A stretch of 64,000 nucleotides of DNA from Candidatus Obscuribacterales bacterium (GCA_019752635.1 JAIELX010000033.1:124001-188000), one strand, 5' to 3'; shown: positions 1 through 9,908, counted from the first letter of the stretch. The notes: generated by a model not told the origin, from the sequence alone. Numbers and translations: made by a program.

Positions 1-1079
1 TGTTTGATCTCCTCCCGGTCAATTTTGAACACGTCCGGATCTTGCACAATGCGTGGGTCGCGGTTACATGCAGCCGTCATCACGGTCAAAACATCGTTCT
101 CGCGAATTTGTCTGCCACCTAACTCACAAGGTTCCTTTGCGAGTCGGCGTACTATTTGAACAGGCGGATCAAATCGCAAAATCTCCTCTATGGCACTTTC
201 TAACAACGTCGGCTCTTTCCGAAGCTTAGCCAGTTCTGCAGGATGACTCAGCAGATTGTACGCCCCGTTACCAATCAGATTGACAGTGGTCTCATGTCCG
301 GCGATTAGAAGTAGCACCAAGTTCGCCAACAACTCGTGGTTTGAGAGGCTTTCTGCATCGCTAGCCTGTGCTTTTACAAGCTCGGATATAAGATCGTTTT
401 GTGGATTGTGCCTCTTTTCTTCAATGGCTAATTTGAGGTACAAGCGGATGTTCGCCATAGCCATAAATGACTTCGCCATTCTCATCGGCTTCATCTTGCC
501 GGTGAAAGAAAGGATCATGTCGCTAGACCATTTTTTAAACTTGTCCCGATCTTTCGTCGGAACTCCAAGAAGTTCCGCGATAACTATTACAGGGAGTAGA
601 AATGCGAACTCGGCGATCAGGTCAACCTCATGACCAGCGAGCAAACGCCTTTGCATTTTGTCGGCAAGATCGCTCGCAATTTCCTCTATATGACCTTCCA
701 GTCGGTGAATGACAGTAGGCGTAAATGCGCCGCTAACCAGCGCACGCAGGCGGGTGTGCTCAGGAGGGTCCTGGATCAGCATGCTAGGTCCTTGTCTGCG
801 CCGCAATGAAATCATCGCACCGCGCATAAGGGCATTCGGCGGCTTCCAATTTTCAAGTAGCTTCTTGCCAAAATTCTTGCTCCTCAAGATACCGTTGGCT
901 TCGTTGTATCCCAATACAAGCCATTGATTACCGCGAGAGCTCCAGATCACCGCGCCATCCTGCTGCATCTTCTTCAGAACAGGGTACGGGTTGGCAAGCA
1001 CATCTTCACTGTCATCCATAATGGGGTCGAAGATGGCCTCAGGAGCAGGCTCCCGCTTGTTTGCCGGTATGGTGTCCAT
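1..1079 (-). CDS. Cytochrome P450, 3' end cut by the window
   Basis: Heme-thiolate monooxygenase; substrate unknown. The visible ~359 residues begin MDTIPANK and carry the P450 order of motifs: a DPPEHTRLRALV stretch (helix C region), the I-helix oxygen-activation motif AGHETT, then the K-helix ExxR as EEILRFDPPVQ, then RDPRIVQDPDVF just before the window edge. The FGxGxHxCxG heme-Cys loop must lie beyond position 1, so it cannot be checked. The start is ATG at 1079 with a GAGGGGG Shine-Dalgarno run about 7 nt upstream on the minus strand. There is no ferredoxin or reductase gene nearby in the window. The bacterial soluble type (CYP107/CYP109-like) is likely because there is no N-terminal membrane anchor. 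Confidence 0.93.
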   Translation of the reverse strand, partial: MDTIPANKREPAPEAIFDPIMDDSEDVLANPYPVLKKMQQDGAVIWSSRGNQWLVLGYNEANGILRSKNFGKKLLENWKPPNALMRGAMISLRRRQGPSMLIQDPPEHTRLRALVSGAFTPTVIHRLEGHIEEIASDLADKMQRRLLAGHEVDLIAEFAFLLPVIVIAELLGVPTKDRDKFKKWSSDMILSFTGKMKPMRMAKSFMAMANIRLYLKLAIEEKRHNPQNDLISELVKAQASDAESLSNHELLANLVLLLIAGHETTVNLIGNGAYNLLSHPAELAKLRKEPTLLESAIEEILRFDPPVQIVRRLAKEPCELGGRQIRENDVLTVMTAACNRDPRIVQDPDVFKIDREEIK

Positions 1080-1225
1080 TGCGCGCCCCCTCATCAGTTC
1101 CCGGCTCTAAAAGTCCCGCTTGAAAGCAGCCTACAAGAATAACAAACTATACCCGCAAAGCCGCACTCGAGCAGAAGTCAAGCATCTTTCGGGAACAAAC
1201 CAGGTCAGATCGATTCTTTAGACTT

Positions 1226-2200
1226 ATGGCTGGAATTAGAATTACTAGAATCGGTAGCGTCTTTGCAGTGGCCAGCGTGGTTTCATGCGTCGCCTTGATT
1301 TTTCTCGGATACGTGACATCGGCTACGAGCATGTCGGCGCCACTCGTTGAGTTTTCACAAACGTTGCCGGGGCGCCCTATGGTGTCGCACAAGGGTTCGA
1401 AAGTAACCTATAACAACATCAATTACGGCGAGCGCGGGGCTGATCCCGCGCACCAATTGACACTCTACACGCCCGCAAACACAACGAGTCCTGCGCCATT
1501 GATCGTGTGGATACATGGCGGAGCATGGATGAGCGGAAGAGGCATTGCACCTAAGTGGATTTCATCATTCGTCAACGAAGGATTTGCAGTAGCAACAGTG
1601 AACTATCGACTGGTTCAAGAAGCACGTCATCCCGCGCAGATAGAAGATATCTCGACGGCGATTCGATTTCTTAGCGACAATGCTAAACAGTACAAACTTG
1701 ATCCCAATAGAATCGGTGTTTGGGGCGCTTCCGCCGGCGGACACCTCGCAGCATTGGTGGGCACCGCCGGCAATGCTGATTCTCTCCTTAAAGATGTAGC
1801 AACACCTCTCAAAATTGCAGCGGTCGTAGACTGGTGCGGTCCGTCAGATCTTGAGAAACTGGGCAGCACTGTTTCTCCGAAGATTCAGTTCGATTGGATT
1901 TCACCCATGGCGCCACTTTCGCTGTTTCTGGGCGGGCCGGCTCAACAGAATAGGAGTGCCGCGCGCAGTGCCAGTGCTATAACCTTTGTCGACCGAGAAG
2001 ATCCTCCGTTTCTAATCATGCACGGAGTTGAAGACGAAGTAGTTCCCGTGGAACAAAGCGACCTACTTGCCGATGCTCTGGTCAAGGCAGGTGTCGATGT
2101 TGCATACGTCAAAATTCCCAAGGCAAAGCACGACTTTGAATCCAAGAGAACGGTCGAGCTTGTGCGCAAGTTCTTTCGTTCTCGCTTGAACACAGACTAA
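1226..2200 (+). CDS. Exported alpha/beta-hydrolase (BD-FAE / HSL-like esterase)
   Basis: 324-aa serine hydrolase, probably a carboxylesterase acting outside the cytoplasm. A hydrophobic N-terminal segment (about residues 12-32) looks like a signal anchor. The oxyanion-hole motif HGGAW is at 97-101, the nucleophile elbow GASAGG has Ser169, and the likely acid and base are Asp270 (GVEDE) and His302 (KAKHDF). The HGGxW plus GxSAGG combination is typical of the acetyl-esterase / kynurenine-formamidase-like group. It is transcribed divergently from the P450, with 146 bp between the two starts. The substrate cannot be told from the sequence. Confidence 0.9.
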   Translation: MAGIRITRIGSVFAVASVVSCVALIFLGYVTSATSMSAPLVEFSQTLPGRPMVSHKGSKVTYNNINYGERGADPAHQLTLYTPANTTSPAPLIVWIHGGAWMSGRGIAPKWISSFVNEGFAVATVNYRLVQEARHPAQIEDISTAIRFLSDNAKQYKLDPNRIGVWGASAGGHLAALVGTAGNADSLLKDVATPLKIAAVVDWCGPSDLEKLGSTVSPKIQFDWISPMAPLSLFLGGPAQQNRSAARSASAITFVDREDPPFLIMHGVEDEVVPVEQSDLLADALVKAGVDVAYVKIPKAKHDFESKRTVELVRKFFRSRLNTD

Positions 2201-2279
2201 GGCTCCATAACGCCGAAGAGAAAATGCGACGCCTCGCGTGATATGATTTCTGAGGATATCAACAGAGAGCTGGAACACG

Positions 2280-2903
2280 ATGCCTATGAAAGCGTTAGCC
2301 CGACTCTTCATCATTGCAGCTTTATCCACTCTGTCGCCATGCAATGCCCAACAAGCGCCAGCGGACGATCAGATTAGGAGTGGCGCAGACGCTTATGCGA
2401 AGACTCCGGATTCGAAAATCTCCGGAAAGCGACAGAAACTGAAGTTTGAGCGCCTCAGCATAGAGTTGACTCCGCCAAAATCCTACACGTTGAAGGAAAT
2501 AGACAATCCGGGACATCCAGGCAAGATGTTTTCGTTTACCGGAGACAGAAGACCTGATGGCACCGCTTCAAGTATCACAATAACTGTAATGCCGGACGAC
2601 AAAGTAACTGAGGGGAAAAATCCGGAAATTGTTGGTGCAGTGGTAGCTGGAATGCTGAGTCCGTGGCGCACACGCACTGCCGGTTACACAGAGACGCCGG
2701 TGAGCATTAGCATGGGAAAGAGCACCGCGGATGGGGCGTCTTTCTCAGGGACGCTACAATCAAACTCACTTAAGGGTATTGTTGCAGCCACTACCTCAGG
2801 TAAGGCAATCTGGGCCGTGTCCGCCATTGACACCGCTGTTAATTTCGACACTACCGAGGCGGTGCTTCGTCAGCTCTTGTCAGGTTGTGCAATAGGCAAT
2901 TAA
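2280..2903 (+). CDS. Exported protein of unknown function
   Basis: 207-aa protein not assigned to a family. It begins with a clear signal peptide (MPMKALARLF, then a hydrophobic core ending near CNAQQ), so the mature part should be outside the inner membrane. The Cys at about residue 22 is followed by NAQ rather than a clean lipobox, so lipoprotein status is doubtful. The rest is a single small globular domain with alternating strands (for example SSITITVMPDD and GIVAATTSGKAIWAVSA), with one further Cys near the C-terminus. It lies 79 bp after the esterase, which may be co-transcribed. Confidence 0.75.
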   Translation: MPMKALARLFIIAALSTLSPCNAQQAPADDQIRSGADAYAKTPDSKISGKRQKLKFERLSIELTPPKSYTLKEIDNPGHPGKMFSFTGDRRPDGTASSITITVMPDDKVTEGKNPEIVGAVVAGMLSPWRTRTAGYTETPVSISMGKSTADGASFSGTLQSNSLKGIVAATTSGKAIWAVSAIDTAVNFDTTEAVLRQLLSGCAIGN

Positions 2904-3012
2904 GCCCGAGAAGCGATTACGTCTGTTCGAGCATAACCGGCAGACGCCTAATTTTTCAAGACGACTGAGTAGCTATGGGATAATTGTCGTCCATCGCGAA
3001 ACCGGGAAAACC

Positions 3013-4203
3013 ATGGCAACTCTAAGCAAAAGAATCTATATAGCCGCCCTTTGTTTTTTCATGACAATCACACCGGCATCGGCATTGTCTGAAAGCGACA
3101 AACAAGAAGCAATCAAGCAGAGCAGCTCAAAATGGATGAAGTTAAGTCGCGAGGCCGAAGTGCTCCGGTCCAAAGGGCAGCCAAAGGAAGCCATTTCAAA
3201 ATACAAAGTCATAATTGAAGAGCGTAGAGCTCTTGGTCTCAGGCCGAGCAGTGAACGTGTGGATATGGCGAAAGCACTTTGCGAAGACAAGAACAAGCCC
3301 GCCGCCGAGAATATCTACAAGGAAATGATCGCAGAGTCGGAAAAAGAGTACGGAGCAAATGATCCAATGTCGATTTTTCCACTGACTTTGTACAGTGAGT
3401 TCCTTGCTTCCGAAAAACGCACAGCGGAAGCAAACAAGCTGAAAGCTCAAGTTAAGCGCTTGCAGCAAAAAGCAATCGAAATGCCGACAGCAGAAGTCAA
3501 AGCGCTGTTGGCCGATATGGGAAAAGATAAGAAGCAGAAGGCGCAAGAGATGTTCGAGCTGGCGCGGACATTTACTGATCGCAACCGTGATTCTCAGGCG
3601 GTTTATTGCTTCGATGCGGCTCTTAGGCTAGAGCCGAAGAACGCACAGGGATTGTCTGATCGTGGTGAAGCGAACGCACGCTTAGGCAAGGATGCACTGG
3701 CAAAGAAGGACTATGATGCGGCCCTGGCAGCCGATCCCAACAATTCATCAGCCCTCTTCAGACGTGCCATCTGGTACGAAGGCCAACAAAAGATGCCGCA
3801 GGCTCTTGCCGATTTTGACGCTGCGATAAAATTGAACTCCAAGGACACGGAAGCGCTCGGATGGAGAGGGAAACTCTATGCGCGCCTCGGTAAGAACGAT
3901 AGAGCCATAGCTGATTTCACCGCTGCTATCAATGTTGATCCCACAAAAGTATGGCCTTATGTCCAGCGTGGCACCCTCTATCAAAGCATGCACAAATATT
4001 CTGAAGCAATTGCTGATTTCACAACGCTTGTGACTCGCTACCCCCGGAGCACCGACTACCTGGAACTACGTGGAGACGCGCTGGCAAAATCAGGAAAGAT
4101 CGGTGACGCGATCAAAGACTATGACGAAATCATAAAACTTGATCCCGAGCTAAAATCCGCAGTCGCCAGACGAACAGAGCTTTCGAAAAAGTTGAAAGGG
4201 TGA
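3013..4203 (+). CDS. Exported tetratricopeptide-repeat protein
   Basis: 396 aa. Residues 1-25 form a signal peptide (hydrophobic core ALCFFMTITPASA). Residues ~40-165 form a helical region with a KLC/TPR-like pattern. Four or more canonical TPRs follow from ~175 to 390, with repeated units such as ALRLEPKNAQGLSDRGEA, ALAADPNNSSALFRRA and AIKLNSKDTEALGWRGKL. TPR proteins of this kind act as periplasmic or surface protein-binding scaffolds; no enzymatic domain is visible. A GATAAT -10-like box lies about 35 nt before the start. Confidence 0.88.
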   Translation: MATLSKRIYIAALCFFMTITPASALSESDKQEAIKQSSSKWMKLSREAEVLRSKGQPKEAISKYKVIIEERRALGLRPSSERVDMAKALCEDKNKPAAENIYKEMIAESEKEYGANDPMSIFPLTLYSEFLASEKRTAEANKLKAQVKRLQQKAIEMPTAEVKALLADMGKDKKQKAQEMFELARTFTDRNRDSQAVYCFDAALRLEPKNAQGLSDRGEANARLGKDALAKKDYDAALAADPNNSSALFRRAIWYEGQQKMPQALADFDAAIKLNSKDTEALGWRGKLYARLGKNDRAIADFTAAINVDPTKVWPYVQRGTLYQSMHKYSEAIADFTTLVTRYPRSTDYLELRGDALAKSGKIGDAIKDYDEIIKLDPELKSAVARRTELSKKLKG

Positions 4204-4284
4204 TGAGTCGATACCTCTGTCCGGTCCATTCCGGCGCACTATCCTATAAGCGGGTATAAGGAACCTAGCCAGGGAGTATGCGCC

Positions 4285-4623
4285 GTGAACGAGTCCCAAA
4301 AATGCATTGTCCAAGACGGACCGGATATACGGAACAATCCGGCCGTCCGGGTTGCGTTTATCATGTGGCTTGTTCCGTGGATGCCGCTGGTTCTGACTCT
4401 CTGGTGTGCACCCGGTTACCTCACATCGTTTTTCAGCATTCCGATTGTGATGAAGCTAATGGTAGTTTTTGCCATGTGGCAAATCCTCTGCTGCCTGCTG
4501 ATGGGTCGAACTACTAATAACATCCATCGATTTGTTTTGACTTCGCTGTCGGCCCCTCCGATAGTATTTATGGTAGTGCTGGGACCAGCGGTAGGGGCTA
4601 TTTTTCGAGCCCTGCCTTTTTAA
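4285..4623 (+). CDS. Small multi-pass membrane protein, unknown function
   Basis: 112 aa with three to four hydrophobic segments (about 24-45, 53-75 and 85-108), rich in Trp, Pro and Leu. No family recognised. The start is GTG at 4285, chosen because AGGGAG sits 8 nt upstream and because this frame holds the membrane segments; the ATG at 4278 is in another frame. It converges on the ankyrin gene that follows on the other strand. Confidence 0.6.
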   Translation: MNESQKCIVQDGPDIRNNPAVRVAFIMWLVPWMPLVLTLWCAPGYLTSFFSIPIVMKLMVVFAMWQILCCLLMGRTTNNIHRFVLTSLSAPPIVFMVVLGPAVGAIFRALPF

Positions 4624-4649
4624 TAGCTCTCGAATCAGTCCGGTCAAAG

Positions 4650-5772
4650 TCAGAGTTTCGTTCCACTCATTCCGCTTTTTGCTCCGAGCTGTTTCAGAAA
4701 CTTCTGAACTTCCGGATAGTTCTGCGCAACATCCAATACCGTCCACTTCGCGTCTTTGGAATTGATGTTCGCTTTGTGTTCCACGAGAAACTTGACCATC
4801 TTGAGATTGCCCAGCCGAGCGGACAGATAAAGAGGGCGTAGCGCCGAGCGAGCCGGGTTGTTCGATGGTGCCATTGGTGATCCCCCACATTTCGTGTTTT
4901 CGGGCTTCAATATTGGCACCGTGCATTAGAAGAACATCCGCCATATTCACATCGTTCAACCCCGCCGCAACATGCAACGGCGTTCCGAGCCCGACGTCTT
5001 GGGTGTTAACATCCATACCCCGTGTAAGCAAATACTCTACGACTTCAGGTATGCCGCTCCATGCCGCAAAATGAAGCGGGCTCCATTGCACGACGGTCCC
5101 CTTCATATTTAGGTCTGCTTTGTTTTCCACCAGCAATTTGACCATCGAAAGGTTTCCACTTTCACAGGCACGATGCAATGGTGTTTTGTATTCTTTATCT
5201 ACGGCATCAATCTTTTCACCATGAGCAAGAAGCCAACGCACAGCATCCGGCTGATTTCCCCGGACAGCCCAGTGAATCGGAGGCAAAGACTGTTGGAGTT
5301 TAGATAGTGTTGGATTCATCCAGTTGCTTTTGAGTTCATTTGGATGCGCTTGCAGAAAATCCGTTTTTCCCAGACCTGATGCCGATAGAAGATCCAACTC
5401 AGCACCGGTTCCGAGAAGAAAAAGAGCAACGTCTTGTTTTCGATGCCACACAGCTTCATCCAGCGGAGAGAAGCCTTGCTTCTCATCCTTTCCGGTTGGT
5501 TTTCGACTCTGCGCAAGAAACGAAAGGCGTCGGTTCTTAAGTTCCGGTTTTGCTTGAACCAGTCGCTTTACTGTTGCAAGATCGTTGCTATCGATCGCTG
5601 CGAACAACCTTGATTGGTCGTCCTCTATCGGTGCGCCAGCTACCGAGGAATTGAGTGAAAGAAACAACAAGTTCAGCGCTAGATACCACAATTGAATTGC
5701 ACGGTGGTTGAATGGACTCCATCTGTATTTCTCGGCTCTGCGCAAATGAGTCACGTATCTCTTCCGAATCAA
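4650..5772 (-). pseudogene. Ankyrin-repeat protein disrupted by a one-base frameshift
   Basis: Corrected length is about 373 aa. The N-terminus (WYLALNLLFLSLNSSVAGA) looks like a signal peptide. At least six ankyrin repeats follow, with consensus pieces such as TPLHRACESGNLSMVKLL, SPLHFAAWSGIPEVVEYL and TPLHVAAGLNDVNMADVL. After LGATP the reading frame is lost. The next repeat (LYLSARLGNLKMVKFLVEHK) and the C-terminus ending at 4650 continue in the other frame, as if one extra base (near 4833) had been inserted. Without the shift the frame runs antisense into the neighbouring membrane gene to 4456; with the correction it ends neatly before that gene. Sequencing error or real decay cannot be told apart here. 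Confidence 0.85.
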
Positions 5773-5908
5773 AATTACTGCCCAAGTCGACCAATAGCGC
5801 TCCCATACATGGCTATACTACGCGAATGTCCCTAAAACGTGTAGAACTAAAAGGTGAAATCCAGGCTCCTGTACAATAGACACATAGGCGTGAAGAGGGG
5901 TGCCGCTC

Positions 5909-6343
5909 ATGAAACTACGGCTATTATGTTTGTTGACCCTGATTCTTACAGCTTGCATACCGGCAAGCGCAGCCGACACCAAAAGCCCTAAGGGCACCAG
6001 GGACGAAAGAGTCGTCGGTATCGGTGTCGCCATTCAGGTCGAGGGTCTATCCAAAATGGCTCCCGAGAAGTTCGTCCGCGTTTCCAAATACCATCCGCTG
6101 CGCGTGATCGAGTTAATGAAGGAGAGCCCTTCAATTGCCGCGGGACTGAAAGTTGGCGATGTTATCACCAGGGTCGACGACGTGGACATTGATGGTCTTG
6201 CGTTGAAAGACATCGTCGCTCGTATTCGCGGCAAAGAAAATACGAAGGTCAAGATAACCTTCATTCGTGCAAACGAAAAGGAACCGAGAACAATTACGGT
6301 TGAGCGAAAACCGCTAAGCTACGCTGCCACCAAGAAGCTCTAA
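5909..6343 (+). CDS. Small exported PDZ-domain protein
   Basis: 144 aa. It has an N-terminal signal (hydrophobic core LCLLTLILTAC; LTAC could be a lipobox, or cleavage may follow ASA) and then one PDZ domain at about residues 60-135, with GIGVAIQV, the SIAAGLKVGDVITRVDDVDI core and the closing ITVERK. This is the HtrA/CtpA type of PDZ but without any protease domain, so it is likely a peptide-binding or adaptor protein in the periplasm. ATG at 5909 is preferred over GTG at 5900 because AGAGGGG lies just upstream of it. Confidence 0.85.
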   Translation: MKLRLLCLLTLILTACIPASAADTKSPKGTRDERVVGIGVAIQVEGLSKMAPEKFVRVSKYHPLRVIELMKESPSIAAGLKVGDVITRVDDVDIDGLALKDIVARIRGKENTKVKITFIRANEKEPRTITVERKPLSYAATKKL

Positions 6344-6349
6344 GGCACA

Positions 6350-6365
6350 AACAAGCGTCCTTGTT
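6350..6365. terminator. Short hairpin between convergent genes
   Basis: A 6-bp inverted repeat (AACAAG / CTTGTT, 4-nt loop) sits between the stop codons of the PDZ gene and the DUF2059 gene, with AT-rich flanks. It could serve as a weak bidirectional terminator; the stem is short. Confidence 0.3.
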
Positions 6366-7364
6366 CTATTTATCTGCAGCGGATTGATTACGCGGCGCAA
6401 CGCCCAAGGCTTCCTGCATTGCGGTCGTCGATAAGCTCTTCAGTTTCTCGGCTTGAAGACCCATGATCTCGCCTTCGGTTGTTCGGAGGCGCTGATTCAG
6501 CTCAAAGGCTTTCGAATTCGACAGAAAGTTCTTCACGTCGTTCAGCTCTACATCGGAGTAAACGCTGTTGAAGGCGATTGTCATCGCGTTTCTTATTACC
6601 TCCACGGCGCCAAACTTATCGAGGGCAGTATCAATTATTTTCTTCTCTTCCGGGTCCGCCTGGGCTTCCGCTGAGCCTGCCATAACTTTCTTCCATCCAG
6701 CGCCGAATTTCTCAGGAACAGAACCAGCAGCTAATATGGCATTGATCATTACGAGCTTCTCGGGAGTAACTTTAGCCAGTTCGGAACTTCGATCAGCCGC
6801 CTTAAAATCACTCGCGGGTTTGCCGGCTTTTATCTCTTCGCGCACTTTAGTTGCATATGCGCCAAACTCGTCTCCGATAGGATTTCGAACCGCATCCATT
6901 ATCTGCATTTGCTTCTTGATGTAGGTTTTCCCTGTCGGCGACTCGTAAAACTTGAGCAGGAGTTCGACATCGTCTTTCGATACGCCTTCCTCAAACTCAT
7001 TAGCATAGGAATTGCCGCATTCTTGAAGAACACGAGGAAGTTCTCTCTTAACGTTAGCCAGGTAGCTTGCGGTTTTCTCGTCCGCAAGCTTAGCGACCTG
7101 ATCCTTGGGACAGCCGGACTCTTCCAATTTTCGACTAACGAGTTGCTTTACAGGGTTCTCCGCTGCCGCGATCTCTGCATCTGCTTGCTCCCTCAATCGC
7201 ACATCGGCACCACAAGCAGTGTAGAGCGCTTTGATTTTGGCCATTTTCGAAGGATCGACACTTTGAGCGTGAACAGCGGGCGCAATTGTCCACGACGCAG
7301 TCATGAAACACGCATACATAGCCAGAGCGCAACACCACTGCCACTGTGTTCGTTTACTTTTCAC
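6366..7364 (-). CDS. Exported DUF2059-family protein
   Basis: 332 aa with a long signal peptide (hydrophobic core CCALAMYACFMTASWTIA, cleavage after VHA). The middle holds a DUF2059 signature, DDVELLLKFYESPTGKTYIKK, and a second similar helical unit recurs near 265-300 (DVELNDVKNFLSNSKAFELN), so the protein may contain two such domains in tandem. The family is periplasmic with no defined biochemical role. It shares a convergent end with the PDZ gene. Confidence 0.8.
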   Translation of the reverse strand: MKSKRTQWQWCCALAMYACFMTASWTIAPAVHAQSVDPSKMAKIKALYTACGADVRLREQADAEIAAAENPVKQLVSRKLEESGCPKDQVAKLADEKTASYLANVKRELPRVLQECGNSYANEFEEGVSKDDVELLLKFYESPTGKTYIKKQMQIMDAVRNPIGDEFGAYATKVREEIKAGKPASDFKAADRSSELAKVTPEKLVMINAILAAGSVPEKFGAGWKKVMAGSAEAQADPEEKKIIDTALDKFGAVEVIRNAMTIAFNSVYSDVELNDVKNFLSNSKAFELNQRLRTTEGEIMGLQAEKLKSLSTTAMQEALGVAPRNQSAADK

Positions 7365-7599
7365 GTTCAGTCTCTCTCTTCGCGGTACCAGTGTGCGATT
7401 TTAGCATGGTAAGTACCAAGGCGCATATTCAGCGGCACGCACTAGTTCCGTTCGTAAGATTTAAATGCAGCTCAAGCGAAGCGGACCGGGACAATTAGCC
7501 CGCCGAGGGAGCAATGCCTGAGCGATCCCTGCGGAATCCTGCCACCGAAAACCTCCGGGATGGCGTCAGGTCGTCGTGGTTGCCGGCAAAATCGAATGG

Positions 7600-9258
7600 T
7601 TACTTGGGGAGAGCAGGAGCTTTCTTCAAATAATCCTTGAGTTTGTTTTGCGCACTCTGGTCTTTCTTGTAAACAAGCGCTTCCCTAACCTCTACAACCG
7701 CACTTACAAAATCGCCGCCCTTTGCAAATGAATCAGCGAGTGACATTCGTTCATCGAAAGACTCTGGATTCTTGCCGCTGTATTTTAGGAATGAGCACAA
7801 ATTCTTATGCGCCGTCGCATTCGCCGGAGAGACAAAAAGCGCCTTCCTCCAATACCCTGCGGCCTCTTCATTTGGAACTTTCGTACCCTGATTATTCAGC
7901 ACAGTGGAAAGATTCCTTCGCGCGCTTTCACACCCGGGATCCGATTCCAACGCTTCTCTAAACTTTGCGGCAGCACCGTCCAGATTTCCCTGGTCCATCT
8001 CATCGACGCCCTCGTTGTTTAAGAGTTGAGACTTCGGTATTAGGTCGCCCTTTCCTGATTCGCCTGTGACGTGCCTCGCGATGGGGGCAGCAATTTTCTC
8101 CCTTACCCCGGAAGCTTTTTCTTCCTCAAGTTTAGCAAGCAGATTCTTTGCCATGACAGAGTCGCGTTCTTCCGCTAGCGCCTCTTTATAGCACTTCTCC
8201 GCTTCATCATAATAACCTGCTAGCTGATGTGCTCTGCCAAGCCCGCAAAGTCCGTCCGCATCTCGGCGCACTTTCACTGATGTCTGCCACTTTCGAGCCA
8301 ACCGCTGTCCCGCCAATGCGCGATACACTTCGGTCATTTTTTCCTGCGGGCACGCGCCGGGGCGAATTGCATTCGCTGCACTAAACTCCGCGAGTGCTCC
8401 CTCTGCATTACGTTTGTTCAGGCATTCGTCACCTAGTTTAAGTCTGCTATCGGCAGAATTTGGATCAATTCCCGAGGCCCGATGCAAGACCCGCAGTTTT
8501 TCAATGGCAGCATGCTGCTGCGGATCCAGTGCCAGAACTCGGTGCAGAATATGAACCTTGTCCGGTGTCTCATCACTGACGTATGCCGCTACAGCACGTA
8601 AGATGCCTGCAATCTGATTGTTCGCAGGGTCGCGTTCAAATGCGAAGTCGAGCTTGTCCAGAGCCTCTTCTAATTGTTTGTTGTTCGTCAAATCGACGGC
8701 ACTGTTAGAAAGGCTAATAGAAGCGGCTCTTTCCGAAATCGGAATCTGCTCCATACCAAACCGAATAGCCTGCTGAAAAGTGAATGTTATAGGACTCGCC
8801 GGAACACCTTTCGGCAAAGGTTCAAATGGCGCACTCATCGCCACGCTGTCAAGCGCAGCCTTGTCGCAAGCCGGGTCACCGGACGATTTATCGATTCGAA
8901 GTCCCGCGATGGTTCCGTCAGGAAGCAACTGCCATTTAACCGTTACCGTCTTTGGCTCTTTGGGCGAATTCCAGTTCTTGGAGATCTTTTGCTGCATTCG
9001 GACCAGCACTGGTCCAATGTCGAAATAGTGATCTTTAATAGCCTTCGAACCGCCTTCCGTCGTCGCCGAGCTTGTGGACTTCTCACCGGCAGCCGCTCCG
9101 GCTGAGCCCGCGCGTTTGACCATAGGTGCTGGATAGGAGGACTGATTTCCCTTGGGATGTGGTGAACCCGGCTTCGGTGCCCCGTAAACTAAACCGCAGG
9201 ATGTTGCATACACACAAACCAGAAGCAAATTGAATTGCCAGTGCCAACAACTTTTCAT
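7600..9258 (-). CDS. Exported TonB C-terminal-like domain plus TPR protein
   Basis: About 552 aa. A signal peptide (hydrophobic core NLLLVCVYATSCGLVYG) precedes a low-complexity Ser/Gly/Ala linker. A TonB_C-type domain follows at about 80-170, with WQLLPDGTIAGLRIDKSSGD, a CDKAALDSV helix and PFEPLPKG. The rest, ~190 to the end, is TPR-like helical repeats (for example NKRNAEGALAEFSAANAIRP and YYDEAEKCYKEAL). True TonB has an N-terminal membrane anchor and no TPRs, so energy transduction is unlikely; a periplasmic scaffold is more probable. ATG at 9258 follows a G-rich stretch; an in-frame ATG at 9276 is the alternative. Confidence 0.8.
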   Translation of the reverse strand: MKSCWHWQFNLLLVCVYATSCGLVYGAPKPGSPHPKGNQSSYPAPMVKRAGSAGAAAGEKSTSSATTEGGSKAIKDHYFDIGPVLVRMQQKISKNWNSPKEPKTVTVKWQLLPDGTIAGLRIDKSSGDPACDKAALDSVAMSAPFEPLPKGVPASPITFTFQQAIRFGMEQIPISERAASISLSNSAVDLTNNKQLEEALDKLDFAFERDPANNQIAGILRAVAAYVSDETPDKVHILHRVLALDPQQHAAIEKLRVLHRASGIDPNSADSRLKLGDECLNKRNAEGALAEFSAANAIRPGACPQEKMTEVYRALAGQRLARKWQTSVKVRRDADGLCGLGRAHQLAGYYDEAEKCYKEALAEERDSVMAKNLLAKLEEEKASGVREKIAAPIARHVTGESGKGDLIPKSQLLNNEGVDEMDQGNLDGAAAKFREALESDPGCESARRNLSTVLNNQGTKVPNEEAAGYWRKALFVSPANATAHKNLCSFLKYSGKNPESFDERMSLADSFAKGGDFVSAVVEVREALVYKKDQSAQNKLKDYLKKAPALPK

Positions 9259-9317
9259 CACCCGCCCCCACTTCATGCAGTTACGTTATGCCACGAAATG
9301 TGCGGAAACTAATTAGC

Positions 9318-9828
9318 TCACTTAGCATCGTGAAAAATCACGCCCAACGTATGTCTGCGCCCTGAAAGAATCTGACTCACGCCATGTTTCATGTTGACTC
9401 GATAATGTCCTCTGGTTCCCTTTACCGGGCGATTATGGACCGCAAAGATCACTGCGTCGCCCCGCGTAAGTGGTACCACCATTGGTTTGGTCTGCATGCG
9501 TGGTCGCTGCTCCGTCATTATGAACTCGCCACCCGTAAAATCTTGATTAGGTTGGGAAAGAAGTACTGCCAACTGCAACGGAAAGACATGTTCCCCATAG
9601 AGATCTTGATGCAAGCAATTGAAGTCATCCCCACCATATCTGGAGTATCAGTGGAGTTGGTCTGGTCTGTCCCGCTTCGTGGCAAGGCTCCAGGAACTCC
9701 TCGTGCAAATCCGGATACCTGACAGAACTCTTCAAAATCGCATTCCAACCATTCGCGAAAGAAACCAAGGGCGATCCCGTGCACTCCGTTTCTTGCTTTT
9801 GAATTCGGATTCGTACAAGTGCTACCAC
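9318..9828 (-). pseudogene. 2OG-Fe(II) oxygenase remnant, frameshifted and 5'-truncated
   Basis: The 3' part encodes the catalytic half of a 2-oxoglutarate/Fe(II) dioxygenase: HQDLYGEH supplies the HxD metal ligands, then GGEF, RGDAVIF, and the distal His/Arg region MKHGVS...RRHTLGVIFHD. The upstream part (PLVSFANGWNAIL, EEFLEPCHEAGQTRPTPLIL) lies in another frame. Removing one C near 9642 joins them into PTPLILRYGGDDFNCLHQD. The usual first ~70 residues of such proteins are missing; upstream there is only 80 bp before the GNAT gene. Truncation plus frameshift point to a true pseudogene rather than a read error. Confidence 0.85.
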
Positions 9829-9908
9829 TCAACTATGCGGTCAGTCCGATGAATCGGGTCGGGAGGGGTGGATTGGTGGATAACGTGCGTTCGGCGGCTT
9901 AAGACGGG

